Source of the DNA: a bacterium
GTDB taxonomy: Bacteria; Bacillota; Bacilli; Lactobacillales; Streptococcaceae
DNA length: 64,000 nucleotides
Assembly (NCBI GenBank): GCA_905221115.1
Contig: CAJNBX010000004.1
Coordinates: 62,001 to 126,000, forward strand
Direction of reading: 5' to 3'
Position numbers and translations under genes: made by a program. A model generated the notes under the pieces. The model was not told the origin of the DNA and ran no database searches. It saw only the letters and a program-made list of their open reading frames with translations. Below are positions 9,279-18,311 of the stretch, piece by piece (the stretch's first letter is position 1; each line of letters begins with the position of its first letter).

Positions 9279-10296
9279 ATCGTATGGGACACACATGCAT
9301 GCAGGGAGTAAAGCGACCAACGATTGTGTCAATATTTTGGAAGAATTAGACTTCGAAAAAATAGAAATTGTACGCCACAAGCCTGATGATAAATCCCCCG
9401 TATCGAAAATAATCAGACAACTTTCTTTTTATAAACAGTGGAATAAGGTTTTACATAAATTGTCTGAAGGAGATGTTTTGTTGTTACAACATCCCTATCG
9501 CAGAAATCATTTTGGTAGAACATCAAGTCTTCTGAAACTAAAGAAAAAACAAGTAAAAATAATTTCATTGGTTCATGATGTGGAGTTGATTAGAGGAATT
9601 TATGATGATCCATTCTACCAGAAAGAATTTGATGAAATGATATCTTTTGCTGATTCAATTGTTGTTCATAATGAAAAAATGAAAGATTGGTTTGTGGAAT
9701 ATGGTGTAGATGAAAAGAGACTAGTTGTTTTAGAAATATTTGATTATTTGAATGATAAGGACGTGTCTTCATCTATTGAATATTCAAAATCAGTGACAAT
9801 AGCAGGGAATCTTTCTCCTGATAAAAGTCCTTATTTGTATCAGTTAGATAAAGTTCCTGACATTCAATTTCAATTGATGGGAATTGGTTTTCAACCAGTA
9901 AAAGAGATTTCTAATGTTTCCTATTTAGGTGCCTTTGCTCCAGAAGATGTTCCTAACCATTTAAATAGTGGATTCGGATTAGTATGGGATGGAGAAAGTT
10001 TAGATACTTGCGATGGGGTAACAGGAAATTATTTAAGATATAATAATCCCCACAAGTTGTCTCTTTATCTTTCTTCAGGTCTACCCGTTATTGTTTGGAA
10101 AGATTCAGCTGAGGCGAACTTTGTAGAGAAGAATGGAGTAGGCTTGGCAGTTAATAGTCTGTTTGAATTATCTGAAATGCTGGGTGAAATTAGTCAGGAT
10201 GAATATCTGCAAATGGCAACGAATGCTAAGAATATTATGAATAATCTTAAAAAAGGTTATTATCTAAAGACCGCAGTGAATAAGATAATTAAATAG
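9256..10296 (+). CDS. WbbI/Gtf3-like glycosyltransferase, putative beta-1,6-galactofuranosyltransferase
   Basis: A 346-residue GT-B-like protein. Features include an N-terminal YGTHMHAGSKATNDC segment, GDVLLLQHPYRR, SLVHDVELIRG and a C-terminal NNPHKLSLYLSSGLPVIVW block. This pattern fits the family containing E. coli WbbI (beta-1,6-galactofuranosyltransferase) and streptococcal Gtf3. With glf in the locus, a Galf transferase is the natural reading, but it is inference from family and context. ATG 9256 lies inside the end of the GT4 gene, preceded by GGGAGA at 9245-9250, so translation is probably coupled. Confidence 0.72.
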   Translation: MKKYQIVESYGTHMHAGSKATNDCVNILEELDFEKIEIVRHKPDDKSPVSKIIRQLSFYKQWNKVLHKLSEGDVLLLQHPYRRNHFGRTSSLLKLKKKQVKIISLVHDVELIRGIYDDPFYQKEFDEMISFADSIVVHNEKMKDWFVEYGVDEKRLVVLEIFDYLNDKDVSSSIEYSKSVTIAGNLSPDKSPYLYQLDKVPDIQFQLMGIGFQPVKEISNVSYLGAFAPEDVPNHLNSGFGLVWDGESLDTCDGVTGNYLRYNNPHKLSLYLSSGLPVIVWKDSAEANFVEKNGVGLAVNSLFELSEMLGEISQDEYLQMATNAKNIMNNLKKGYYLKTAVNKIIK

Positions 10297-10313
10297 ACTC
10301 TTTGGAGAAGTAT

Positions 10314-11303
10314 ATGAATAATAAAATAGATCTTGTAATTACTTGGGTTGATGGTACAGATCCTGATTGGTTACAAGAAAAGAGGTTATATGAATCTGAT
10401 GTTGAATGGTCAGAATCAAACAATGCCAATCGATACAGACCGTCAGAAAATTTTAAGTATTGGTTCCGTGCGGTAGAACGCTATGCAGTTTGGATTAACC
10501 GTATTTTCTTTATAACGTATGGTCATGTTCCAGAATGGTTAAATACAAAGAATCCAAAATTAAAAATTGTAAAACATACCGATTATATACCTCAGGAATA
10601 CCTTCCAACTTATAACTCTAATGTAATTGAGTTGAATTTACATAGAATTGAAGAGTTAAGTGAGCATTTTATTCTTTTAAATGATGATATGTATTTCGCT
10701 GCACCGACTACAGCAGATGATTTCTTTAAAGAAAATCTTCCAAAGGATTTTGGGATTTACTTACCAATAACTCCTAGAGAAAGTTTTAATCATATTGAAC
10801 TAAACAATACTATTCTGATGAATAAACATTTTAAGAAAAAAAGAAAACCTTTCTCGGAATGGCGTAAATTTTATAGTTTGAAATTAGGGAAGTACCTAGT
10901 TGGGAATATTTTTAGTATTTTTTACTCAGGTATTTTAGGATATAAAAATTATCATATTGGTTTGTCGCATTTAAAATCGACTTTTGATTTAATCTGGAAA
11001 AAAGAACCGAAATTATTGGAAGAAGTTAGCTCTCATAGATTTAGACAGTTATCAGATATTAGTCATTATGTAATGTCTCATTGGAATGTAGAGTCTGGTA
11101 AGTTTATGCCTCAATCCATTCATTTTGGGAAGTATTTTGATATTTGGGAAGTTGAAGAAATTCAAGGAGCTATTCAAAATGAGAAATATAAGATTATTTG
11201 TATCAACGATACGGATGAGTATGGAAAATTCTCTGAATACGATCAAAAAATACATCAAGCATTTCAGTCTAAATTCCCAGACAAATCAAGTTTTGAATTG
11301 TAA
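10314..11303 (+). CDS. Stealth-family sugar-phosphate transferase (WefC-like)
   Basis: A 329-residue Stealth protein. Conserved region 1 is IDLVITWVDGTDPDW at the N-terminus. Conserved region 2 spans FRAVERYAVWINRIFFITYG, NSNVIELNLHRI and the LNDDMYF motif carrying catalytic acidic residues. A later SHYVMSHWNVESG segment follows. Stealth enzymes transfer sugar-1-phosphate and make phosphodiester-linked polymers; WefC of the S. oralis receptor polysaccharide is the closest named example I recall. I start at ATG 10314 because GGAGAAG (10304-10310) precedes it; the in-frame TTG at 10302 has no such site. It implies a phosphodiester in the repeat unit. Confidence 0.88.
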   Translation: MNNKIDLVITWVDGTDPDWLQEKRLYESDVEWSESNNANRYRPSENFKYWFRAVERYAVWINRIFFITYGHVPEWLNTKNPKLKIVKHTDYIPQEYLPTYNSNVIELNLHRIEELSEHFILLNDDMYFAAPTTADDFFKENLPKDFGIYLPITPRESFNHIELNNTILMNKHFKKKRKPFSEWRKFYSLKLGKYLVGNIFSIFYSGILGYKNYHIGLSHLKSTFDLIWKKEPKLLEEVSSHRFRQLSDISHYVMSHWNVESGKFMPQSIHFGKYFDIWEVEEIQGAIQNEKYKIICINDTDEYGKFSEYDQKIHQAFQSKFPDKSSFEL

Positions 11304-11347
11304 ATGTACAGATTGATAATAAAAAATATGTTTAGAAGTAAAAAATA

Positions 11348-12763
11348 ATGAAAGTTCTAAAAAATTACGCCTATAATCTCTCTTATCAATTATTAATCAT
11401 CATTTTACCGATTATTACGACACCTTATGTCACTAGGGTCTTCAGTTCCGATGATTTGGGAACCTATAGTTATTTTAACTCAATTGTTACCTATTTTCTT
11501 ATGCTAGCTACTCTGGGAGTAAACAACTATGGTACTAAGGCGATTTCGGGTAGTAGGAAAGATACTAGAAAGAATTTTTGGGGAATTTATACACTGCAAC
11601 TAGGAGCGACTTTGTTCTCTTCTGCACTTTATATCCTTCTCTGTCTTACTTTACCGGCTATGCAAAATCCTGTAGCTTATATTTTAGGTCTAAGTTTAAT
11701 TTCAAAAGGTTTAGATATTTCTTGGTTATTTCAAGGTTTAGAGGATTTTCGAAAAATTACAATCAGAAATATCACAGTTAGGTTAGTTGGTGTTATTTCT
11801 ATATTTTCTTTCATAAAAACACCTGAAAATCTCTATTTATATATATCACTGATTACGGTTTTTGAATTGTTAGGGCAATTAAGTATGTGGTTACCAGCAA
11901 GAGAGTTTATTGGGAAACCGCACTTTGATTGGAAATATGCTAGACAGCATTTGAAGCCAGTAATCTTATTATTCTTACCTCAGATTGCGATATCGCTTTA
12001 CATTACCTTAGATAGTACAATGCTTGGAGTGCTAGCATCCAAAAGGGATGTTGGTATTTACGACCAATCACTGAAATTAGTAAAGATTCTACTAACATTG
12101 GTAACTTCATTAGGAAGTGTCATGTTGCCCCGAGTTTCAAATCTTTTATCTTCAGGAGATCATAAAGCAGTTAACAAAATGCATGAGATGTCATTTCTGA
12201 TTTATAATTTGGTAATTTTCCCCATTATAGCAGGAATGCTAATTGTAAATAATGACTTTGTTACCTTTTTCCTCGGGCAAGATTTTCAAGAGGCACGTTA
12301 TGCGATAGCAATTATGATTTTTAGAATGTTCTTTATTGGTTGGACCAATATTATGGGGATTCAAATTTTGATACCTCATAATAAAAATAAAGAATTTATG
12401 CTGTCAACAACAATTCCTGCTATTGTTAGTGTGGGCTTAAATCTTCTCTTGCTTCCAAAGCTGGGCTATATAGGTGCGGCAATTGTATCTGTTTTAACAG
12501 AGGTACTAGTATGGTTGATACAGTTATTCTATACTCGTTCTTATTTGAGAGAAGTGCCCATTCTAGGTTCATTGATCAAAATTATAATCTCATCTGGAGT
12601 TATGTATGGTATCCTACTATTTATAAAACAATTCCTAAATGTATCACCGATGATTAATGTGGGATTATATGCTGTTCTGGGAGCAATAATTTATGCTAGT
12701 ATGATTTTGATTTTTAAAGTAATAAATCTAAGTGAGTTAAAGCAACAATTATTAAAAAAATAA
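11348..12763 (+). CDS. wzx: Repeat-unit flippase Wzx
   Basis: A 471-residue polysaccharide transporter (PST/MOP superfamily) with about twelve to fourteen hydrophobic helices. The N-terminus NYAYNLSYQLLIIILPIITT followed by PYVTRVFSSDDLGTYSYFNS is characteristic of streptococcal Wzx. It moves lipid-linked repeat units across the membrane for Wzy. The gene is separated from the Stealth gene by 44 AT-rich bases, a slightly larger gap than elsewhere in the locus, with no terminator visible. Confidence 0.92.
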   Translation: MKVLKNYAYNLSYQLLIIILPIITTPYVTRVFSSDDLGTYSYFNSIVTYFLMLATLGVNNYGTKAISGSRKDTRKNFWGIYTLQLGATLFSSALYILLCLTLPAMQNPVAYILGLSLISKGLDISWLFQGLEDFRKITIRNITVRLVGVISIFSFIKTPENLYLYISLITVFELLGQLSMWLPAREFIGKPHFDWKYARQHLKPVILLFLPQIAISLYITLDSTMLGVLASKRDVGIYDQSLKLVKILLTLVTSLGSVMLPRVSNLLSSGDHKAVNKMHEMSFLIYNLVIFPIIAGMLIVNNDFVTFFLGQDFQEARYAIAIMIFRMFFIGWTNIMGIQILIPHNKNKEFMLSTTIPAIVSVGLNLLLLPKLGYIGAAIVSVLTEVLVWLIQLFYTRSYLREVPILGSLIKIIISSGVMYGILLFIKQFLNVSPMINVGLYAVLGAIIYASMILIFKVINLSELKQQLLKK

Positions 12764-12774
12764 AGGAGTGTATT

Positions 12775-13875
12775 ATGTACGATTATCTAATCGTTGGCGC
12801 TGGTTTGTCGGGAGCAATTTTTGCTTATGAAGCGACTAAGCGTGGAAAAAAAGTAAAAGTTATTGATAAACGTGACCACATTGGTGGAAATATCTATTGT
12901 GAGAATGTAGAAGAGATTAATGTCCATAAATATGGTGCCCATATCTTCCATACTTCTAATAAGAAAGTCTGGGATTATGTTAATCAATTTGCTGAATTTA
13001 ACAACTATATCAACTCGCCTGTAGCTAATTACAAGGGTAGCCTTTATAATCTACCTTTCAATATGAATACTTTCTATGCTATGTGGGGGACAAAAACTCC
13101 TCAGGAAGTCAAAGATAAGATTGCTGAGCAAACGGCTCATATGAAGGACGTTGAACCTAAAAACTTGGAAGAGCAAGCTATCAAGTTGATCGGTCCAGAT
13201 ATTTATGAAAAGTTGATCAAAGGCTACACTGAAAAGCAATGGGGACGTTCTGCGACTGATCTTCCACCCTTTATCATCAAACGTCTACCAGTTCGTTTGA
13301 CTTTTGATAATAACTACTTCAATGACCGTTACCAAGGTATTCCAATTGGGGGGTATAACGTTATCATCGAAAATATGCTGAAGGATGTGGAAGTAGAACT
13401 TGGAGTTGACTTTTTTGCTAATCATCAAGAATTAGAAGCTTCTGCTGAAAAAGTTGTCTTTACAGGGATGATTGACCAATATTTCGATTATAAACATGGT
13501 GAGTTAGAATACCGTAGTCTTCGTTTTGAGCATGAAGTTCTTGATGAAGATAACTATCAAGGAAATGCTGTTGTTAACTATACAGAATGGGAAATTCCTT
13601 ATACTCGCATTATTGAGCATAAACACTTTGAGTATGGTACACAAGCTAAAACGGTTATTACTCGTGAATATCCAGCCGATTGGAAACGTGGAGATGAACC
13701 TTATTATCCAATCAATGATGAGAGAAACAATGCTATGTTTGCTAAGTATCAAGAAGAAGCAGCACAGAATGATAAGGTAATTTTCTGCGGACGTTTAGCA
13801 GACTACAAATACTACGATATGCACGTGGTCATTGAACGTGCTCTAAATGTTGTAGAGGAAGAGTTAGGAAACTAA
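12775..13875 (+). CDS. glf: UDP-galactopyranose mutase
   Basis: A 366-residue flavoenzyme converting UDP-galactopyranose to UDP-galactofuranose, the donor for Galf residues in the polymer. FAD binding is shown by the Rossmann motif GAGLSG at residues 8-13 and DKRDHIGGNIY; the family segments HKYGAHIFHT, GYTEKQWG and GGYNVIIENM are present. A strong GGAG site precedes ATG 12775. Length and motifs are normal. Its base composition is less AT-rich than the transferase block, typical of a gene shared by many serotypes. Confidence 0.97.
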   Translation: MYDYLIVGAGLSGAIFAYEATKRGKKVKVIDKRDHIGGNIYCENVEEINVHKYGAHIFHTSNKKVWDYVNQFAEFNNYINSPVANYKGSLYNLPFNMNTFYAMWGTKTPQEVKDKIAEQTAHMKDVEPKNLEEQAIKLIGPDIYEKLIKGYTEKQWGRSATDLPPFIIKRLPVRLTFDNNYFNDRYQGIPIGGYNVIIENMLKDVEVELGVDFFANHQELEASAEKVVFTGMIDQYFDYKHGELEYRSLRFEHEVLDEDNYQGNAVVNYTEWEIPYTRIIEHKHFEYGTQAKTVITREYPADWKRGDEPYYPINDERNNAMFAKYQEEAAQNDKVIFCGRLADYKYYDMHVVIERALNVVEEELGN

Positions 13876-13887
13876 AGATTTGATGTT

Positions 13888-13921
13888 AAAATGGGGGAAT
13901 ACTTCTTTTCCTCATTTTATT
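13888..13921 (+). terminator. Possible terminator after glf
   Basis: An imperfect inverted repeat, aaaatgggggaa (13888-13899) against ttcctcatttt (13908-13918), follows the glf stop and runs into AT-rich sequence. The T-run is short, so it may only partly separate glf from the acyltransferase gene. Confidence 0.4.
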
Positions 13922-13947
13922 CATCTTAACAGGAGATATCAAAAGAA

Positions 13948-15000
13948 ATGAATAGTTTTAGTAAACAAAAGCCTGCCCGAATCGAGTGGATTGATTTTGG
14001 GAAAGGCTTAACAGTTTTAATGGTTGTTTTTGGTCATGTTGTTTTAGGACTATTTGAATCCAAAAGATTTGAAGATAACAATCAATGGTTATTATTTGTG
14101 ATTCAGATTTTTTATCTGTTTCATATTCCAGTATTCTATGCTTTGTCAGGCTTTTTCTTTAAACCAGTAGACAATTTAAAGACTTTTGCAACCTTTGTAA
14201 AACAAAAAACAATTATTTTAGGAATTCCTTATTTGTTCTATTCTATCATACAGTTTGGACTTCAAAAATTAGGCGGAGCAACAGTAAGGAATGCAGCTTC
14301 TTTTGGGGATTTGTTAAATATTTATCAGACGCCTCTTGGAGTATCTTGGTATCTCTATGTTCTTTGGTGGATTTACCTAGTTGTTGCCTTCCTTTCTATT
14401 TGGATCAAATCCTATCATCAGTTATTCATCATTAGTGTAGTAGCCTATCTTCTTTCTATATTTGCACCAACTAATATCTATATTGTTCAGAAAATTTTTC
14501 TATGGACTTTCTTCTTTTTGTTAGGATCATGGCTCAGACACTCAGGTGTTGGAACTTTTTTAACAAAAAGATGGAAATTGATTAGTTGTGTGACGCTTGT
14601 TGCCATTACAGTATTTTTAATTTATTGGCAATTATCTGCACCTACTTTTTATATTTCATACGATAGACCGGGACTAAATGGGTTTATTTTCCCAGTTTCC
14701 GTAATTTTAGCTATGGCTTCCTATCCTATTTTAAATGATAAATTGAGTCGTTTTGCTGATTATTTCAGAAAGATAGGAAAAGATAGTTTGGTAATCTATC
14801 TTCTGCATGCGCCAATCGTTTCTGTAACTAGAATTGCTTTATTGAAACTAGGTGTTAGCAATATCTTTATCCATATATTGATGGGGCTCCTTCTAGGATG
14901 GTTTGGTTCAATCGTAATACTTTATCTCTCTAAGAAAATACCTTATGGAGATTTCGTATTTTATCCAATGAAGTATCTAAAAAAGTCAAATAGTGAATGA
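13948..15000 (+). CDS. Membrane acyltransferase, acyltransferase-3 family
   Basis: A 350-residue protein with about ten transmembrane helices. The N-terminus IEWIDFGKGLTVLMVVFGHVV carries the family's conserved Asp and His, and FHIPVFYALSGFFF is the second hallmark. Members O-acetylate sugars of capsules and exopolysaccharides; the nearest functional label would be a capsule O-acetyltransferase (fucose-4-O-acetylase-like), but the acyl group and target sugar are unknown. AGGAG at 13931-13935 precedes ATG 13948. It is the last polysaccharide gene, and its stop codon is part of a terminator hairpin. Confidence 0.85.
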   Translation: MNSFSKQKPARIEWIDFGKGLTVLMVVFGHVVLGLFESKRFEDNNQWLLFVIQIFYLFHIPVFYALSGFFFKPVDNLKTFATFVKQKTIILGIPYLFYSIIQFGLQKLGGATVRNAASFGDLLNIYQTPLGVSWYLYVLWWIYLVVAFLSIWIKSYHQLFIISVVAYLLSIFAPTNIYIVQKIFLWTFFFLLGSWLRHSGVGTFLTKRWKLISCVTLVAITVFLIYWQLSAPTFYISYDRPGLNGFIFPVSVILAMASYPILNDKLSRFADYFRKIGKDSLVIYLLHAPIVSVTRIALLKLGVSNIFIHILMGLLLGWFGSIVILYLSKKIPYGDFVFYPMKYLKKSNSE

Positions 15001-15028
15001 AATCGGGGATGGATATCTTCGATTTTTT
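15000..15028 (+). terminator. Intrinsic terminator of the polysaccharide operon
   Basis: An 11-bp stem, aaatcggggat (15000-15010) paired with atcttcgattt (15015-15025) including two G-T pairs, closes a four-base loop and runs into six Ts (15023-15028). The first stem base is the last base of the acyltransferase stop codon. Confidence 0.75.
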
Positions 15029-15063
15029 GATATATAAAATCTAATAAAAAACGAACTAAAAAC

Positions 15064-15092
15064 TTGAAAAAAAGCTAAAAAAATGATATAAT
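15064..15092 (+). promoter_or_regulatory. Promoter of the LPXTG CAP/G5 surface protein
   Basis: TTGAAA (15064-15069), a 17-base spacer, and TATAAT (15087-15092) with an upstream TG at 15084-15085 giving an extended -10. It lies after the operon terminator and 42 bases before the surface protein start, so that gene is independently transcribed. Confidence 0.85.
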
Positions 15093-15134
15093 CGGCTTCA
15101 AATACGTATAAAACATTTAGGAGATTTAAACCAG

Positions 15135-18100
15135 ATGGATAAAAAAATAAAAACAGCCTTGGTAGCAACTGCAGCAGCCTTTACTGCATTTTCAGTTCAT
15201 CGAGTAAATGCAGATGAGGCAAGTGATAAAACTACCAATAAGGAAACTGCAGAGGTAGAAACACTGAAGTCAGTTTCTGATCAACAAATTGCAGATGCTG
15301 AGAAAAAAGTTTTAGATACTAAAGCTACAGTTAAACAAAAAGAAGCTAATCTAACTCAGGCAGAAGCTGATGCAAAAGTAGCGACAGAAAAGGAAAAAGC
15401 GGCAGCTGAAAAGGCAAAGGAAGCTACACCGGAAGCTATCCAAAAAGCTAAAGACGACGCAACTAAAGCTGCGGAAGCTGTTAAAACTACTGAAGCTGAT
15501 GTAAAAACTAAAAAAGCTGCTCAAGACACTCTTGCTAAAGATGTAGCAACAAAACAAACAGAAGCAGACAATGCAAACTCTGCTGTCGATGCTGCTGCTA
15601 AAAAAGTACAAGATTTAGAAAATGGAACTCCATCTCTAACTGACGCAGAAAAAGCAAAAACTGAAGCAGAAAAAGCGAAAGCTGACGCTGAAAAAGCTAA
15701 AACTGAAGCAGAAAAAGCAAAAGCTGACGCTAAAAAAGCTGATGATGCTGCAGATAAAAAGGTAACCGATTTAAATAACGAATTATCTGCTAAAAAACAA
15801 ACTTTAGCAGATAAAGAAAAAGCGCTTAAAGATCTTGGTGAAAAACCACAAGCATACGATTTCTCTGATGTTAAATTTAATTTAGGTGCTGACTTTGCAG
15901 CTGCATTAAACGAGCGTGCTAAATTGATGGGAGAAAACGATCCAAACAACACTGGTGATGGACGTGCCAACGAACTTAGCACAAGAAACCAAGCTGAAGT
16001 AACTGCTAATGCTGAAAAATTAAAACAATTAGCAAAAACTAATATGGCTAAAAATACATACACTAATACAACTGACACACGTGAAGTTGATATTTGGAAC
16101 TTAACAGCTGATCAAAAGAGAGAAATTAACTTATTCGGTCTTCACATCGTTAACCAAATCCGTGAACAACTAGGAAACCCTAAAGTTAAAACAACTGTAG
16201 GTATGGAAAAATTTGCAAACGAAGCTGCAGACCATCGTAATAATGTAAAATTAGAAGGGAATACAAACCCAACTACAGACAATTTTAAGTATAGAAAAGT
16301 TCTTAAAGGTAGTAAATTTGACTATGCTAACTATGACTATGATGGAATAAATACTGCTGCTAGAACAAACGGTTTATCATATAAAACTGGTAACAATCAA
16401 AACCAAAGTGATATAATGCATGTAGATACAATACCTAATGCTACGAACCCTGATCCTGCGAAGAACTTACTAACAAATAAGGAATTCTATACTTCATTAG
16501 AGGAAGCTGCAAATCAAAATATCAAAATGACTATGGGGCAATTAAAAGAGTATATCTTTGAAGCATATAAACGTAAAATGTTCACTAACGATGCTGATTT
16601 CAAAGACTCTAATCGAAAATGGGAAAACGCTCTATCTATCGGTGGAAGCATTGCATTCCGTAAAGATGGTGAAGGAAACAAATTAGGACGTAAAGCTTCT
16701 GAATACAATGCAACAAGTGTTACTGCAACTCTTAGTATTAAACCTGATCCATATGTAAATAAATGGGGAGAGAAAAAATACTATTCTAACTTCGAAATCT
16801 TTGTCCACAACTTCCAAACAGCCGGAGAAAATAAAGAACCTGGACAAGACACAAACAGTATCGTTCTTGATCCAACTAAATTCAATGCAACTGAAATCAA
16901 AAACGATCCTACAGCTGCAAAAGAATATAGTGCTAAAAAACAAGCTGCTGAAAAAGCAGTTAAAGATGCCCAAGCTGAAGTAACTACTGCTCAAAGCAAC
17001 TTAGACACAGCTAAGCAATACAAAAATCAATTACCAGCCGCTGAAAAAGCTCTTACTGAGGCAACTACTAAACTGACTGCTGCTGAAAAAGCTCTTCAAG
17101 AAGCTGAAACTAACTTAAACAACTTACGTCAAGGTCTTACTAACAAAGCTGAAGAACTTAACAAAGCTAAAGCTGCATTAGAAATAGCTAAACAAGAAGC
17201 TGTAAAAGCTACAACTGCTCTTACTGAAGCTAAAGCTAAATTAGCCCAAGTTGAGAAGGATATTAAAGCCGCTGAAGCGAACGTTAAAACTAAAGAGACG
17301 GAAAAAGCTAAAGCAGAAGAATTAGTAGCTTCTCTTGAAAATGCTAAGCAAATCTATGAAAAAGCTAAAGCAGAAAAAGCTGTTTCAGATGCCAAAGTTA
17401 CAGAGCTTCACAGATGTGTAGCAGATAAACAAACTGAACTTGTTAAATTAGAAGATGAATATAAAGATCTTCTAAAACGACGTATCTCTAATTTGATTCA
17501 ACCTGAAAATCCTGAATTAACATTCAGTGAGGAAGTTAAAGAAGAGGAAATCAAGTTTAACATTGTTGAAGAACTTGATCCATCTCGTAAAGAAGGAGAA
17601 CGTTTTGTTAAAACTTCAGGTGTTGTTGGTCGTAAGAAGGTCAAAGCTACAATCTTTAAAGCTGATGGAAAAGAAGTTGGTCGTGTAGTTGATAGTGAAG
17701 AAGTATTAACGAAAGCTATTGATGAGGTGGTTTTAGTCGGTACTAAGAAAGAAGTCTCACCAATTCTTCCAGAGTACCTTCCTCCACGTAAAGAAGATAA
17801 AAAACCTGAAGTTAACAAACCTGAAGTTAATAAGCCTGAAGCTAATAATCCTGAAGTTAAGCCTGATAGAGAGAAAACTCTTCCACGTGAAGAAGTGAAG
17901 GATGAAAAACAAGATTCTAAACCAGCTATTTCAGATGATGCCAAGAAAGTTGCTGAACAAGCAATTTCAAATTCTCAAGTATCATATATGGCACCAAAAG
18001 CAACTCAATCAGTTGTATATGTAGAGAATGCTAAAAAACTTCCTACAACAGGTATGAAAGATTCAAAAGCATCAGTCGTACTTGCGATTATTGCAGCAAC

Positions 18101-18143
18101 TACTTCTTTGGGATTAGTGGCAAGAAAAAAGGAAGAAAAATAA
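15135..18143 (+). CDS. LPXTG wall-anchored protein with coiled coils, CAP/PgrA-like domain and G5 domain
   Basis: 1002 residues, starting at ATG 15135 after AGGAG (15119-15123). A signal peptide ends about residue 26 (HRVNA/DE). An Ala/Lys/Glu-rich coiled coil follows to about 235, including two copies of a 14-residue unit. A CAP/SEC10-PgrA surface-exclusion-like domain covers about 245-600 (VNQIREQLG, GMEKFANEAADHRN). A second coiled coil extends to about 780. A G5-like domain comes next (FNIVEELDPSRKEGERF, KTSGVVGRKKV), then a Pro/Glu wall-spanning stretch with NKPEV repeats. LPTTG is at 969-973, with a membrane helix and a KKEEK tail. Sortase substrate; probable adhesin or surface-exclusion-like factor, ligand unknown. 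Not part of the usual pneumococcal cps-aliA junction as I remember it. Confidence 0.88.
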   Translation: MDKKIKTALVATAAAFTAFSVHRVNADEASDKTTNKETAEVETLKSVSDQQIADAEKKVLDTKATVKQKEANLTQAEADAKVATEKEKAAAEKAKEATPEAIQKAKDDATKAAEAVKTTEADVKTKKAAQDTLAKDVATKQTEADNANSAVDAAAKKVQDLENGTPSLTDAEKAKTEAEKAKADAEKAKTEAEKAKADAKKADDAADKKVTDLNNELSAKKQTLADKEKALKDLGEKPQAYDFSDVKFNLGADFAAALNERAKLMGENDPNNTGDGRANELSTRNQAEVTANAEKLKQLAKTNMAKNTYTNTTDTREVDIWNLTADQKREINLFGLHIVNQIREQLGNPKVKTTVGMEKFANEAADHRNNVKLEGNTNPTTDNFKYRKVLKGSKFDYANYDYDGINTAARTNGLSYKTGNNQNQSDIMHVDTIPNATNPDPAKNLLTNKEFYTSLEEAANQNIKMTMGQLKEYIFEAYKRKMFTNDADFKDSNRKWENALSIGGSIAFRKDGEGNKLGRKASEYNATSVTATLSIKPDPYVNKWGEKKYYSNFEIFVHNFQTAGENKEPGQDTNSIVLDPTKFNATEIKNDPTAAKEYSAKKQAAEKAVKDAQAEVTTAQSNLDTAKQYKNQLPAAEKALTEATTKLTAAEKALQEAETNLNNLRQGLTNKAEELNKAKAALEIAKQEAVKATTALTEAKAKLAQVEKDIKAAEANVKTKETEKAKAEELVASLENAKQIYEKAKAEKAVSDAKVTELHRCVADKQTELVKLEDEYKDLLKRRISNLIQPENPELTFSEEVKEEEIKFNIVEELDPSRKEGERFVKTSGVVGRKKVKATIFKADGKEVGRVVDSEEVLTKAIDEVVLVGTKKEVSPILPEYLPPRKEDKKPEVNKPEVNKPEANNPEVKPDREKTLPREEVKDEKQDSKPAISDDAKKVAEQAISNSQVSYMAPKATQSVVYVENAKKLPTTGMKDSKASVVLAIIAATTSLGLVARKKEEK
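15645..15728 (+). repeat. Two tandem 42-base repeats in the surface-protein coiled coil
   Basis: Two adjacent 42-base units (15645-15686 and 15687-15728) encode AEKAKTEAEKAKAD twice with few base changes. The 14-residue period is two heptads, so copy changes would keep the coiled coil in register. Length variation between strains is plausible. Confidence 0.85.
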
Positions 18144-18183
18144 TTTATTAAAGCAATCATCTTACGTGATGATAATAGAAATG

Positions 18184-18218
18184 AAATAGAGAAAATCAAT
18201 TTGATTTTCTCTATTTTG
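18184..18218 (+). terminator. Strong terminator after the surface-protein gene
   Basis: A perfect inverted repeat, aaatagagaaaatcaa (18184-18199) with ttgattttctctattt (18201-18216), about 14 usable base pairs around a small AT loop. Flanking A and T runs could let it work in either direction. Confidence 0.8.
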
Positions 18219-18311
18219 CTTGTCTATGGTGAAACTAGAGTTTTTTATTAAAAGAAAAGAGACTGAATTGTAAGAAAATATAATATAAATCAAAAAATTC
18301 AGAAAATTGTA

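Noticed and set aside
11125..11316. Alternative plus-strand frame at the end of the Stealth gene
   Set aside because: Out of frame with a clear family member, without a ribosome site; it is a shadow of the real gene.
15645..15728. Repeat array considered as CRISPR
   Set aside because: Contiguous coding repeats without spacers; no cas genes anywhere in the window.
15351..16078. Long minus-strand frames opposite the surface-protein coiled coil
   Set aside because: Antisense to Lys/Ala/Glu repeats; they encode low-complexity Ser/Phe/Ala strings and have no start signals.
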